From: an uncultured Ignavibacteria bacterium
GTDB lineage: Bacteria > Bacteroidota > Ignavibacteria > Kapaibacteriales > Kapaibacteriaceae
NCBI GenBank assembly: GCA_903939735.1
Contig: CAJAIA010000035.1
Coordinates: forward strand, 44,794-108,793
Length of the DNA: 64,000 nt
Direction: 5' to 3'
Shown here in pieces: positions 8,284-17,265 of the stretch. Position numbers and translations under genes: made by a program. Within the stretch, counting starts at the first letter, position 1. Each line of letters begins with the position of its first letter. The notes beneath the pieces are model-generated. The model was given only the letters and a program-made list of their open reading frames with translations, had not been told where the DNA came from and made no database searches.

Positions 8284-11094
8284 ATGATCGGATGTATTCT
8301 GATCATGTGCGGCACGCCGTTGCACGCACAACTCACCGTCCTGCCAGCCGAGCTCCCACATCGTCCCGATCCCGTGATTGCTGGACGTGCCAAGGTGCGT
8401 CTGACGCCAGATGCAGCGATGAATGCCGATGCAGTTCTCAATGCACTTGGACTGCGCATTGAGCGCGTGGTGCTTCCGCGCGAGCAGTCGCTGCGGTGGA
8501 GCATATCACAACAACGTCAGCCCCGCCCTTCGTCCGTGAACGAAGCACTCGAAGTCGAGGAACGTCTCCTGCGCTCCTACGTTGTTGCGTGGGACGACCT
8601 GCGTGTTACTCCCGAACGCATGGTACAGCTATTGGAAACAGGGTGCGGTCCGATCGAGTGCGCAGCACCATGGTGTGTTGCACAGCTAATGGGCGAACCC
8701 AACGATCCCCAGCGCGACAGACAAGCAATGCTTGCTGTGATCAAGGTCTACGAAGCGTGGGATGTCGAAGATGGTTCCGACACGGTAGTGATTGGCATCA
8801 GCGACAGTGGGTTGATGCAGCCGCATGAGGATCTTACAGATGCGATTGCAGCGCGACGCGGCGAGATTCCCGACAATGGTATTGATGATGACAACAACGG
8901 CTACGTCGATGACTACCGCGGATTCAACTTCTGCGCCGAACTTGGCATGGGAACGCCTGGCAACACGTGGCACCCGAGTGACAGTCACGGCAGTGGTGTT
9001 GGCGGAATCGTCGGGGCAACGGTCAATAACTCCCTCGGCATAGCAGGCGTAGCCAATCAGTGCAAGATCTTCCCACTGCGCACGATGCCCGATAACGTGC
9101 GTGGCATTGTGTACGGATACGAATCGCTACTCTACTGCGCAGTGAACAACATCGACGTGGTGAACTGCTCATGGGGAAGTCAGTCGCGTTCGTGCATCGA
9201 TGCTGATGTGATCGCCTACACGATCGCTCGCGGAACAGCTATTGTTGCAGCAGCTGGTAATCATGGATTGCCGACGCCGTTCTTCCCGGCGAGTTATCGC
9301 GGCGTGCTCGGCGTGGGCGTTGTGAACTCGCGCGATGACGTCATCGCGATGTCAGGACACGGTCCGACGGTTGATGTGATGGCGCCTGGCCATGACACAT
9401 GGACAACCGGTAACGACGGCGGGTATATGGGCTTCTGCTGCACAAGCGGCTCGTCGCCCATCGCAGCTGCAATCGTTGGCCTTGTGCGATCAAAGCATCC
9501 TGAACTGTCGCCACTCGAAGCGTGTGCAGTTGTGCGTGAATCGGTTGATCCTGCGCCATGGACCTACGTGCCATCGACGATCGACACGATGCTCCTGCCG
9601 CGCGGACGTGTCAATGCGCTGCGCGCCGTAACGGCCGAACCATCGTCAATCGTGTCGATCGTGTACGACACCGTGCATCTCGCTGCAGCCAGCGGCGCAC
9701 AGCGATGGGGTGTTGGTGACACGCTGAACGTGACGCCGTGGGTGATCAATGTGATGGGACAGTGGCAGCTCAATCGCATGCGTATCCACGCCGTGGTTGG
9801 TGCATCTGCTGATGCTGTGCAGCTCCTCGAAGACGATGTTCCTGCAGCGCTCCAACTCATTCCAACGCAGCGCACAGCGCTGCCGACGTTCCGCATGCGT
9901 ATCACGCGTGCAACAGATGACATTGCTTATGCCATCGTTGATCTGTTTGGACAGCGTGCTGCGGGCGAATCGGTGGTGCGTCGCATCATCGTTCCTGTTA
10001 CGCCTGCTCCTGCATTTGTAACGCTGTCAAATGATGACATGCGCGTGAGCATCGGTGATCATGGACGAATTGGAAACACGGATCTCGAGCGCGGCCAAGG
10101 CGAAGGCTTCACCTTCCGTCAGTGGTGCGGTCAGCTCTACGAAGGTGCACTCATGGTGACCGCTAACGGACGTGTTGTTGATGGTGCCCGTGCTCTGCGC
10201 GGACATAACGATCACTTCCGTCCATCAAAGGCATTTCTCGCCCCATTCCCTCATCGCGCCCTGCTCACCGATGCTGATGCTCCAGATAGTCTGCGGATCG
10301 GCGTCGAGGTAGAGCTCAACGTAACGCTCGACCCTGACGCGGCAGTGGTCGTTATCGATGCAACGCTTACCAACCGCAGTGACACAGCCTTGCACAATTG
10401 TGGCATTGGGTGGTTTTACGATTGGGATCTCGGTTCGCAGCCGGCAAAGAACACCACATGGACTGATGCACAGAACTGTTGGGTAGCGAGCGTTGATCCT
10501 CTCAGCCCCGTCGTTGCCCTTTCGGTGTATTCAGCTGTCTCCGATGGAGTGCCGGTGTTGAACAGTATCGACAACACGACTACGTACAACGGGTTTTCGC
10601 AGGCACGTAAGCAGTGGCTGCTCACGAGTCCTGTGCCCGTGACATACGACAGCGTGAACGATGTGGCGGCTGTGGTAGGAATGCGCTTTACGAATCCCAT
10701 CCCGCCGGGCCATCGACGTATGTTCCGTCATGTGATCGCCATGGATACATCCACACAGGGTGTGACGGCACTGAAGAATCGAGGCTACATTCCTGACCCT
10801 GCTGATAGTGTCTTTGCGGGCGATCCGGGAAGGCCGTTTCCGGTGCCAGCGACTGACTACGTGTACATTCCATCGGGATCTATCACAGTATCACCAGCAA
10901 CGTTTGCCGTGTACGACGCGCAGGGACGTCGCGTAGACGATGTGACATTTGAGACCGTTACGGGCGGACAGATCCTCGTCGTCCTCAACGTCACTCGACT
11001 GCCAGCTGGTGTCTATTACGTGTATTCCGTCAGCAACCTGATACTGCGTGACGGAATCACCAGTCGAGCATGGCCCCTCGTGATTACACGCTGA
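8284..11094 (+). CDS. Second secreted S8-family protease paralogue, diverged catalytic motif
   Basis: The ORF opens at 8110 inside the previous gene. I place the start at the ATG at 8284, just before the hydrophobic stretch MIGCILIMCGTPLHAQ; a longer form from the ATG at 8197 would give a basic n-region and cannot be excluded. With the 8284 start (936 aa) the triad is Asp174 (ISDSG), His235 (SDSHGS) and Ser388. The serine motif reads CTSGSSP rather than GTSxASP, so the glycine before the Ser-box is cysteine. The oxyanion Asn is present (AAAGNHG). The C-terminus resembles a degenerate T9SS sorting domain (LPAGVYYVYS). Domain order and sequence parallel the upstream 959-residue protease, suggesting tandem duplication with divergence. 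Confidence 0.85.
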   Translation: MIGCILIMCGTPLHAQLTVLPAELPHRPDPVIAGRAKVRLTPDAAMNADAVLNALGLRIERVVLPREQSLRWSISQQRQPRPSSVNEALEVEERLLRSYVVAWDDLRVTPERMVQLLETGCGPIECAAPWCVAQLMGEPNDPQRDRQAMLAVIKVYEAWDVEDGSDTVVIGISDSGLMQPHEDLTDAIAARRGEIPDNGIDDDNNGYVDDYRGFNFCAELGMGTPGNTWHPSDSHGSGVGGIVGATVNNSLGIAGVANQCKIFPLRTMPDNVRGIVYGYESLLYCAVNNIDVVNCSWGSQSRSCIDADVIAYTIARGTAIVAAAGNHGLPTPFFPASYRGVLGVGVVNSRDDVIAMSGHGPTVDVMAPGHDTWTTGNDGGYMGFCCTSGSSPIAAAIVGLVRSKHPELSPLEACAVVRESVDPAPWTYVPSTIDTMLLPRGRVNALRAVTAEPSSIVSIVYDTVHLAAASGAQRWGVGDTLNVTPWVINVMGQWQLNRMRIHAVVGASADAVQLLEDDVPAALQLIPTQRTALPTFRMRITRATDDIAYAIVDLFGQRAAGESVVRRIIVPVTPAPAFVTLSNDDMRVSIGDHGRIGNTDLERGQGEGFTFRQWCGQLYEGALMVTANGRVVDGARALRGHNDHFRPSKAFLAPFPHRALLTDADAPDSLRIGVEVELNVTLDPDAAVVVIDATLTNRSDTALHNCGIGWFYDWDLGSQPAKNTTWTDAQNCWVASVDPLSPVVALSVYSAVSDGVPVLNSIDNTTTYNGFSQARKQWLLTSPVPVTYDSVNDVAAVVGMRFTNPIPPGHRRMFRHVIAMDTSTQGVTALKNRGYIPDPADSVFAGDPGRPFPVPATDYVYIPSGSITVSPATFAVYDAQGRRVDDVTFETVTGGQILVVLNVTRLPAGVYYVYSVSNLILRDGITSRAWPLVITR

Positions 11095-11121
11095 TCCATC
11101 GCGTGCCGTATCTTGTCGGTC

Positions 11122-11889
11122 ATGGATCTCGTACTCACATCAATCGCTGATGGTATTGGCACGATCGTCATGAATCGTGCTGAAAAGCGCAATGCGCTCA
11201 GCTCCGAGCTTGTTTCGGAACTGCATCAGGCCTTCACCTCCTTCGGAGCTGATCCCGACGTCCGCGTTATCGTATTGCGTGGCGACGGACCGGCGTTTTG
11301 TGCTGGTGCCGATCTGGCGTATTTGCAGCAGATCAGTGAGAACTCGCCACTCGAAAACCTTGCAGACTCCACCGACCTCAAGGACATGTTCCAATCGATC
11401 GTCGGGTGCTCCAAGCCCGTCATCGCAATGGTTCATGGTGCGGCAATTGCCGGTGGATGCGGGCTTGCAACCGTGTGCGACATCGTCGTGGCTGGACGCG
11501 AACGAGCGCTCTTCGGCTATTCGGAAGTGCGCATTGGATTCATCCCAGCCATCGTCATGGTGTACCTCGTGCGCAAGATCGGCGACACACAGGCGCGGCG
11601 ATTGGTATTGACAGCAGAGAACATTGGTGCCGAAGAGGCGCAGCGCCTAGGACTCATAACACACGTTGTGGATGATGCCGAGCTCGAGGCAACGACCATG
11701 TCGATCGCCCGAAGCATCGCTGCGAATAGTCCGTCGGCTATGGCCATGAGTAAAATGATGCTCGAGTCGGTTCACAGTATGTCGCTCGAAGCAGGGTTGC
11801 ACTATGCAACCGTCATGAATGCCCTTGCGCGTCAGACTGACGACTGCAAGGCAGGTATCGCGAAGTTTCTCAATTCAGCGAAGGGATGA
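11122..11889 (+). CDS. Enoyl-CoA hydratase/isomerase family protein, methylglutaconyl-CoA-hydratase-like
   Basis: This is a cytoplasmic crotonase-fold enzyme of 255 residues. The ORF-track start at 11113 is TTG; the ATG three codons later gives the usual N-terminus MDLVLTSIADG. The oxyanion-hole segments FCAGADL (59-65) and GAAIAGGCGL (107-116) are present. The first catalytic Glu of canonical enoyl-CoA hydratases (GGGCEL) is Gly here, whereas the second is kept (YSEVRIGFIPA, Glu135). This arrangement and the stretch after it resemble LiuC/methylglutaconyl-CoA hydratases of leucine degradation, but no other leucine-pathway gene is in the window, so the substrate is an inference. The motif TATCTTG lies six bases before the ATG and may act as a promoter -7 element. 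Confidence 0.85.
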   Translation: MDLVLTSIADGIGTIVMNRAEKRNALSSELVSELHQAFTSFGADPDVRVIVLRGDGPAFCAGADLAYLQQISENSPLENLADSTDLKDMFQSIVGCSKPVIAMVHGAAIAGGCGLATVCDIVVAGRERALFGYSEVRIGFIPAIVMVYLVRKIGDTQARRLVLTAENIGAEEAQRLGLITHVVDDAELEATTMSIARSIAANSPSAMAMSKMMLESVHSMSLEAGLHYATVMNALARQTDDCKAGIAKFLNSAKG

Positions 11890-11899
11890 TCACGTGGGA

Positions 11900-12787
11900 A
11901 TGATTGCAAGTGTTCGTGCAATGGTGCTCGTTGGAGCATTCGGATTGGTTGTTTCTGGGGCAATGGCTCAACAAGCTAATCTCAACCTCGAAGGCACCAT
12001 CCGGGACTCCGTCACCGGCAAGCCAGTAGGGTGTAAGATCTTCATCTACACACCGTCTGGCAAGCGTATCTCCATCTCCTCGAACAGCAAGGATGGATCG
12101 TACCTTCAAACGCTCTCCGAGGCCGGTCCGCACAAGGTTGCCTGCACAGGCTACAACGTCTATCGTAAAGAAGTGGTCGTCGAGATTCCTAAGGCTGAGA
12201 AGTTCAAGATCATCAAGCACGATATTTCAGTTCGCGAGGTTGTCGAGGGCTCGCAGTTAGCGTCCGTGATGAACGCGTTCGACCGCAATGCAGCAACGCT
12301 GACACCTGCCGGAAAGGCTGCCGTTGATCAGTTCAGCGAGATTCTGCGTGTCAACCAAGAAATGAACCTTGTTGTGACTGTTGCGCCCGATGAAGACCAG
12401 CTCACAATGGTCAAGGCACAGGCAGATGCTGCGTATGCAAAGGAACTTGATGCGTGGAAGAAAGCAACAAAGAAGCTCAAGAAGGGGCAGACAGCGCCCC
12501 CTGAACCAGTAAAGGCTGCCGACCCAGCAGATCCCAACACCGATCTGATTGCACGGCGCATCGCCACGATCAAGGAACTCACCAAGGCCGTGAAGATGGG
12601 CGACGTGCGTGTTTCCTACGTTGCTAAGCCACTCGCAGCACCAGTTGCACCAGCGCCAGTTACTCCGGCTGCCGTTGACCCGAAGAAAAAAGGCAAGGCA
12701 CCGGCGGCAAAAGCCGTAGCTCCTGTCGCACCAGCACAACCGACAATCGTTGTGACCATCGGCAAGGTGAAGAAGCTGTACGAATAA
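11900..12787 (+). CDS. Envelope protein with CarboxypepD-regulatory-like and OmpA-like regions
   Basis: The start is set at ATG 11900 because it begins a clean signal peptide (MIASVRAMVLVGAFGLVVSGAMAQ); the ORF-track start lies inside the preceding gene. Residues about 28-105 look like a carboxypeptidase-regulatory/transthyretin-like beta-sandwich (LEGTIRDSVTGKPV ... SKDGSY). Residues about 125-240 resemble a degenerate OmpA-like peptidoglycan-binding domain (LTPAGKAAVDQFSEIL), with a long Lys/Ala/Pro-rich insertion. The C-terminus has a KKKGKAPAAK low-complexity stretch before a final short strand. It is probably periplasmic or outer-membrane-linked. It follows the crotonase by 10 bases and may share its transcript. 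Confidence 0.6.
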   Translation: MIASVRAMVLVGAFGLVVSGAMAQQANLNLEGTIRDSVTGKPVGCKIFIYTPSGKRISISSNSKDGSYLQTLSEAGPHKVACTGYNVYRKEVVVEIPKAEKFKIIKHDISVREVVEGSQLASVMNAFDRNAATLTPAGKAAVDQFSEILRVNQEMNLVVTVAPDEDQLTMVKAQADAAYAKELDAWKKATKKLKKGQTAPPEPVKAADPADPNTDLIARRIATIKELTKAVKMGDVRVSYVAKPLAAPVAPAPVTPAAVDPKKKGKAPAAKAVAPVAPAQPTIVVTIGKVKKLYE

Positions 12788-12934
12788 GCAGCGCTGGATT
12801 CCAGGTATTCATGTGCATAATCTCCGACCCCTTGGGCGCGGAGCGGGAGGTATATTTCGGACCGAAAACGTAACAGAACTGCGCGCTGTACGTCGTAGGA
12901 AGGAATGTTCACCGTTCCCTAAGGAATACCTGCC
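12788..12934 (+). promoter_or_regulatory. Leader/promoter region of clpC
   Basis: This 147-base gap holds a near-match to the -7 element, TATATTTC (about 12852-12859), with a TTG about 16 bases upstream. The element overlaps a small inverted repeat TTTCGG-AC-CGAAA. No CIRCE (TTAGCACTC-N9-GAGTGCTAA) operator is visible, so heat-shock control by HrcA is not supported. The start codon is preceded by the purine stretch AAGGAA. Confidence 0.35.
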
Positions 12935-15454
12935 ATGGAAGGCAACTTTTCCAACCGAGTACAAGATGTGATCCGCCTTAGTCGGGAGGAAGCATTGCGT
13001 CTCGGACACGATTACATTGGCACCGAGCACCTGCTCCTCGGGATTATCCGCGAGGGCGAGGGTATCGGTGTTAAGATTTTGCGCAATCTCGGCGTTGAGC
13101 TCGGGAAGCTCAAGCGCGCGGTCGAGGATACGGTGCGTTCGATGAGCGGACCGTTGACGATCGGAAACATCCCATTGACGAAGCAGGCAGAGAAGGTGCT
13201 CAAAATCACCTATCTCGAGGCCAAGCTGTACAAGTCTGACGTCATCGGCACTGAGCACCTGTTGCTGTCATTGCTGCGCGACGAAGACAACATTGCTGCG
13301 CAGATTCTCGGTCAGTTCTCGGTGAACTACGATGCGGTGCGCAAGGAGCTCGACGCATACCTCAGCGGACGCCCAACGACGGGTCCGACCAGACCTGAAA
13401 AGGGGCCAAACGGAGGTCGTACGAAGGCCGCTCCGGAGCGTGCGAAGACGCCTGTGTTGGACAATTTCGGTCGTGACCTCACGAAGCTTGCGGTCGAAGG
13501 TAAGCTCGACCCCGTGATCGGACGCGACAAGGAAATCCAGCGCGTGGCGCAAGTTCTCTCGCGTCGCAAGAAGAACAACCCAGTCCTGATTGGTGAGCCC
13601 GGCGTCGGCAAAACTGCCATCGTCGAAGGTCTTGCGCTCCGGATCATTGATCGAAAAGTATCGCGTGTGCTCTTCGACAAGCGCATCGTGACGCTCGACC
13701 TTGCAGCACTTGTTGCTGGCACGAAGTATCGTGGTCAGTTCGAAGAGCGCATGAAGGCCGTGATGAACGAGCTTGAAAAGGCGAAGGACGTGATCCTCTT
13801 CATCGACGAGCTGCACACGATCGTCGGAGCAGGTGGTGCATCAGGCTCGCTTGACGCATCGAACATGTTCAAGCCAGCGTTGGCGCGGGGCGACATCCAA
13901 TGTATTGGTGCCACGACGCTCGACGAATACCGTCAATTCATTGAGAAGGACGGAGCACTCGACCGCCGCTTCCAGAAGATTGTTGTCGATCCGCCAACAG
14001 CCGATGAGGCCATGCAGATCCTGACGAACGTCAAGGAGCGCTACGAACAGCATCACGGTGTACGCTACACAGATGAAGCAGTACGTGCGTGTGTGCTTAT
14101 GGCAGACCGGTACATCACCGATCGATTCCTTCCAGACAAAGCGCTCGATGTGATGGATGAAGCTGGTGCACGAGTGCATCTCGGCAACATCAAGGTTCCG
14201 AAGGAAGTGCTTGAACTCGAAGAGAAGATCGAGGAAGTTCGTGTTCTAAAGAACTCAGTGGTCAAGTCCCAGAACTTCGAAGAAGCAGCGCGTTTGCGTG
14301 ATCTCGAGAAGAAGCATCAGGCTGACCTTGAAACGGCGAAAGAAGAATGGGAAAGCAAGTCGGGTGAGGTCGTCTTTGACGTAACTGAAGAAGACGTTGC
14401 TGATGTGATTGCGATGATGACCGGTATTCCGGTCAACCGCATTGCAGAGGGCGAGACAGCCAAGTTGCTCAAGATGGGTGAAGAGCTTCGTGCGCAGGTC
14501 ATCGGTCAAGACGAAGCCGTTGAGCATCTGGCTAAGGCTATTCGTCGTGCCCGTGCTGGACTGAAGGATCCGAACCGTCCAATCGGTTCATTCATGTTCT
14601 TGGGTCCGACCGGCGTCGGCAAAACCGAGCTTGCCAAAGCGCTCGCACGCTACATGTTCGACAGTGAAGACGCGCTCATCCGCATCGACATGTCGGAGTA
14701 CATGGAGAAGTTCACCGTATCGCGACTTGTAGGCGCACCTCCCGGGTATGTCGGGTACGAAGAGGGCGGACAGCTCACGGAGAAGGTTCGTCGCAAACCG
14801 TACTCGATTGTGTTGCTTGATGAAATCGAGAAAGCGCACCCGGATGTGTTCAACATCCTGTTGCAAGTGTTTGATGATGGTCAGCTCACGGACGGACTCG
14901 GACGTCGCGTTGACTTCAAGAACACGATTATCATCATGACATCCAACGTTGGCATGCGGGATGTAAAGGCCGGTGGTCGCATTGGCTTTACGACCGATGC
15001 TGCCACGGACGACTACGACAACATGAAGAGCACCGTGGAAGAGACCATGAAGCGGTTGTTCAATCCTGAATTCTTGAATCGTATCGACGAGTACGTGATC
15101 TTCCGTTCGCTCAAGAAGGAAGACATGTACAAGATCATCGATCTCCAGCTCAAGCGCGTGCTCAAGCGTCTTGCCGCGAAGAGCATTACGCTCGACTTGG
15201 CAAAGTCTGCGAAAGAGTTTCTTGCCGAGAAGGGCTTTGACGAAAAGTATGGTGCGCGTCCACTTCGCCGCACAATTCAGCGCTTCGTTGAAGATCCAAT
15301 CTCAGAGGAACTTCTCAAGGGCATGTTTACCGAGGGCTCTACGATTAAGGGCAAACTCGACAAGAAGACAAGCACCGTGGTGTTCTCGCTAGCCAAGCCA
15401 AAGGGCGGCGATGCACTCGAAGAACATGAAGAGGCCGAAGCGCACGAAGACTAA
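12935..15454 (+). CDS. clpC: ATP-dependent Clp protease ATP-binding subunit ClpC
   Basis: This Hsp100/AAA+ unfoldase feeds substrates to ClpP and controls protein quality in the cytoplasm. The 839-residue protein has the two-repeat Clp N domain (about 1-145), the first AAA+ module with Walker [10 protein letters not shown] (about 219-227), and a middle region with a UVR motif (about 430-470: [14 protein letters not shown]), which marks ClpC rather than ClpA/ClpB. The second AAA+ module has GPTGVGKTE (about 557-565), followed by the C-terminal D2-small domain. The acidic tail ends in HEEAEAHED. Its stop codon lies in the loop of a perfect 11-bp hairpin. No clpP or mcsA/B is adjacent. Confidence 0.96.
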   Translation: MEGNFSNRVQDVIRLSREEALRLGHDYIGTEHLLLGIIREGEGIGVKILRNLGVELGKLKRAVEDTVRSMSGPLTIGNIPLTKQAEKVLKITYLEAKLYKSDVIGTEHLLLSLLRDEDNIAAQILGQFSVNYDAVRKELDAYLSGRPTTGPTRPEKGPNGGRTKAAPERAKTPVLDNFGRDLTKLAVEGKLDPVIGRDKEIQRVAQVLSRRKKNNPVLIGEPGVGKTAIVEGLALRIIDRKVSRVLFDKRIVTLDLAALVAGTKYRGQFEERMKAVMNELEKAKDVILFIDELHTIVGAGGASGSLDASNMFKPALARGDIQCIGATTLDEYRQFIEKDGALDRRFQKIVVDPPTADEAMQILTNVKERYEQHHGVRYTDEAVRACVLMADRYITDRFLPDKALDVMDEAGARVHLGNIKVPKEVLELEEKIEEVRVLKNSVVKSQNFEEAARLRDLEKKHQADLETAKEEWESKSGEVVFDVTEEDVADVIAMMTGIPVNRIAEGETAKLLKMGEELRAQVIGQDEAVEHLAKAIRRARAGLKDPNRPIGSFMFLGPTGVGKTELAKALARYMFDSEDALIRIDMSEYMEKFTVSRLVGAPPGYVGYEEGGQLTEKVRRKPYSIVLLDEIEKAHPDVFNILLQVFDDGQLTDGLGRRVDFKNTIIIMTSNVGMRDVKAGGRIGFTTDAATDDYDNMKSTVEETMKRLFNPEFLNRIDEYVIFRSLKKEDMYKIIDLQLKRVLKRLAAKSITLDLAKSAKEFLAEKGFDEKYGARPLRRTIQRFVEDPISEELLKGMFTEGSTIKGKLDKKTSTVVFSLAKPKGGDALEEHEEAEAHED

Positions 15455-15478
15455 TCGTGCGCTTCGGTGCTTTGCACC
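15437..15478 (+). terminator. Hairpin at the end of clpC (terminator or 3'-end stabiliser)
   Basis: GAAGCGCACGA (15437-15447) and TCGTGCGCTTC (15455-15465) pair perfectly over 11 bp. The seven-base loop contains the clpC stop codon. A second small perfect hairpin (GGTGC-TTT-GCACC) follows immediately. There is no T run, so rho-independent termination is uncertain; it may protect the clpC mRNA 3' end or act with Rho. Confidence 0.5.
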
Positions 15479-15496
15479 GAACAATACAATTGCACT

Positions 15497-16243
15497 GTGG
15501 CATTCGATCAAACTCTCCTCACCGCATATCTACGACAGCAGATACAGATGTACGGCCAGCACCAGTACGTTGTGCATGCCGATCCTGCTTCAGTTGTAGC
15601 TGATCTGAACACAGAGCCAGTACGCGACCACGAACCGGAAGTCACGGAGATTATCGAGATGCCTGCTTCATCGACAGAGAGCTGGGCGGTTGCGTCCACG
15701 CTCGGAGACTTGCACGACCAAATCTGTACCTGCATGCAGTGTCCACTTGGGCACACACGCACCAACTTCGTTTTTGGAAGTGGAAATCCGAACGCCGACA
15801 TCATGGTGATTGGCGAAGCTCCCGGTGCAGATGAAGATGAGCAGGGTTTGCCATTTGTTGGACGTGCCGGACAGTTGCTGACGAAGATCCTTGAAGCGGT
15901 GTCGCTCTCACGTGATGAAGTCTACATCTGCAACATCCTCAAGTGCCGTCCGCCGAATAACCGCAAGCCCCTTGCCGGCGAGACTGATCAGTGTGAGCCC
16001 TATTTGTGGAAGCAGATTGAACTCGTGCAGCCGAAGCTGATCCTTGCATTAGGATTGACTGCTGCCAACACGTTGCTCAAGAACAAAGAATCCATGACGA
16101 ATCTTCGCGGGAAGATTCACGACTATCATGGAATTCGTACGCTTGTTACCTACCATCCCGCAGCGCTGCTGCGCAATCCCGAATGGAAGAAGTTTACGTG
16201 GGACGACGTCAAACATCTTCGCAATCTCTATGATGCCTCATGA
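15497..16243 (+). CDS. Uracil-DNA glycosylase, family 4 (Fe-S)
   Basis: This enzyme removes uracil from DNA in base-excision repair. I set the start at GTG 15497, which gives MAFDQTLLTAYL; the ORF-track start at 15467 would lie in the hairpin after clpC. Of 248 residues, the first 70 are a variable N-terminal extension. The catalytic domain then shows C79xxC82 and, further on, C150 and C166 as 4Fe-4S ligands, GEAPGADEDEQGLPFVGRAG (106-125) as the family 4 active-site motif, and TYHPAALLR (218-226). The TACAATTG sequence four bases before the GTG may be a -7 promoter element. Its stop overlaps the ddl start (ATGA). Confidence 0.93.
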   Translation: MAFDQTLLTAYLRQQIQMYGQHQYVVHADPASVVADLNTEPVRDHEPEVTEIIEMPASSTESWAVASTLGDLHDQICTCMQCPLGHTRTNFVFGSGNPNADIMVIGEAPGADEDEQGLPFVGRAGQLLTKILEAVSLSRDEVYICNILKCRPPNNRKPLAGETDQCEPYLWKQIELVQPKLILALGLTAANTLLKNKESMTNLRGKIHDYHGIRTLVTYHPAALLRNPEWKKFTWDDVKHLRNLYDAS

Positions 16244-17265
16244 ACATTGCCGTACTCCTTGGCGGGATTAGTCCCGAACGCAACATCTCAATGGTCAGCG
16301 GTCGAGCCGCAGTGAATGCCTTGCGTTCGCTGGGCCACAATGTCCGTCCGATCGATCCATCGCTTGGTGCAACCTGCATCTTGAGCGACAGTGATCTTGC
16401 TGCGGCAACGCCACGCGCAGTAACCGATGAAGAGCTCGCTGCGTTTCGTCCATCAGCGCTGATGGAGTGCGTAACATCATCAGCCTTCGACGGTATCGAC
16501 TGCGCGTTCATTCTCCTGCACGGACGTTACGGTGAGGACGGGTACATTCAATCGCTCCTCGATCTACGCGGCATCCCATACACAGGCAGCACGATGCTCG
16601 CCAGTGCAGCTGCGATGGATAAGGGGCTTTCGAAGATGCTGTTTCAGGTTGCCGGAATTCCAACTGCGCCATGGGTGACAGTGACGCCTGATCAAGCCGG
16701 TGATCATGCGGTGATCGAGCAAGTTCTTGCAGAGATCGAGGGAGGCTTGGTTGTCAAGCCGAATGATCAGGGATCAACCGTTGGTATGACGATTCTTGAA
16801 TCACCGACTCTCGACACATTGAGCGAAGCAGTTCGTATTGCAGGACAGTTCTCATCGACAATCCTGATTGAGCGCTACATCTCTGGTCGTGAACTTACCG
16901 TTGCCGTGCTCGGCAACGACGCGCTTCCGATCATCGAGATCGCTCCGAAGGCAGGCTACTACGACTACACCAACAAGTACACCAAGGGAAACACCGAGTA
17001 CCACTGTCCGGCCGACCTGACGCCGGAAGTTGAGGATCATGTGCGCAACCTCGCCGTTGCTGCACATCATGTACTTGGGTGCCGAGCATACAGCCGCGTT
17101 GATTTCCGACTGCGTGAGGACAACATCCCGTTCTGCTTGGAAGTCAATACGATTCCTGGATTCACCGAAACAAGTCTGGTGCCGATGGCGGCACGCGCGG
17201 CCGACATGGAGTTTCCTGCGCTGTGTGAGGAGATCATGCGCTTGTCGGGTATCTTCGCAGCGTGA
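16240..17265 (+). CDS. ddl: D-alanine--D-alanine ligase
   Basis: This cytoplasmic ATP-grasp ligase makes D-Ala-D-Ala for peptidoglycan. The 341-residue protein has the N-terminal signature GGISPERNISMVSG (8-21), the central ATP-grasp stretch VVKPNDQGSTVGM, and the metal/substrate-binding C-terminal motif RVDFRLRED ... CLEVNTIPGFT. The length is normal for the family. It overlaps the upstream uracil-DNA glycosylase by ATGA and the downstream PfkB kinase by GTGA, so all three are probably translationally coupled. mur genes are not in the window. Confidence 0.95.
   Translation: MNIAVLLGGISPERNISMVSGRAAVNALRSLGHNVRPIDPSLGATCILSDSDLAAATPRAVTDEELAAFRPSALMECVTSSAFDGIDCAFILLHGRYGEDGYIQSLLDLRGIPYTGSTMLASAAAMDKGLSKMLFQVAGIPTAPWVTVTPDQAGDHAVIEQVLAEIEGGLVVKPNDQGSTVGMTILESPTLDTLSEAVRIAGQFSSTILIERYISGRELTVAVLGNDALPIIEIAPKAGYYDYTNKYTKGNTEYHCPADLTPEVEDHVRNLAVAAHHVLGCRAYSRVDFRLREDNIPFCLEVNTIPGFTETSLVPMAARAADMEFPALCEEIMRLSGIFAA

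Noticed and set aside
12788-12934. CIRCE operator before clpC
   Set aside because: No TTAGCACTC/GAGTGCTAA inverted repeat is present.
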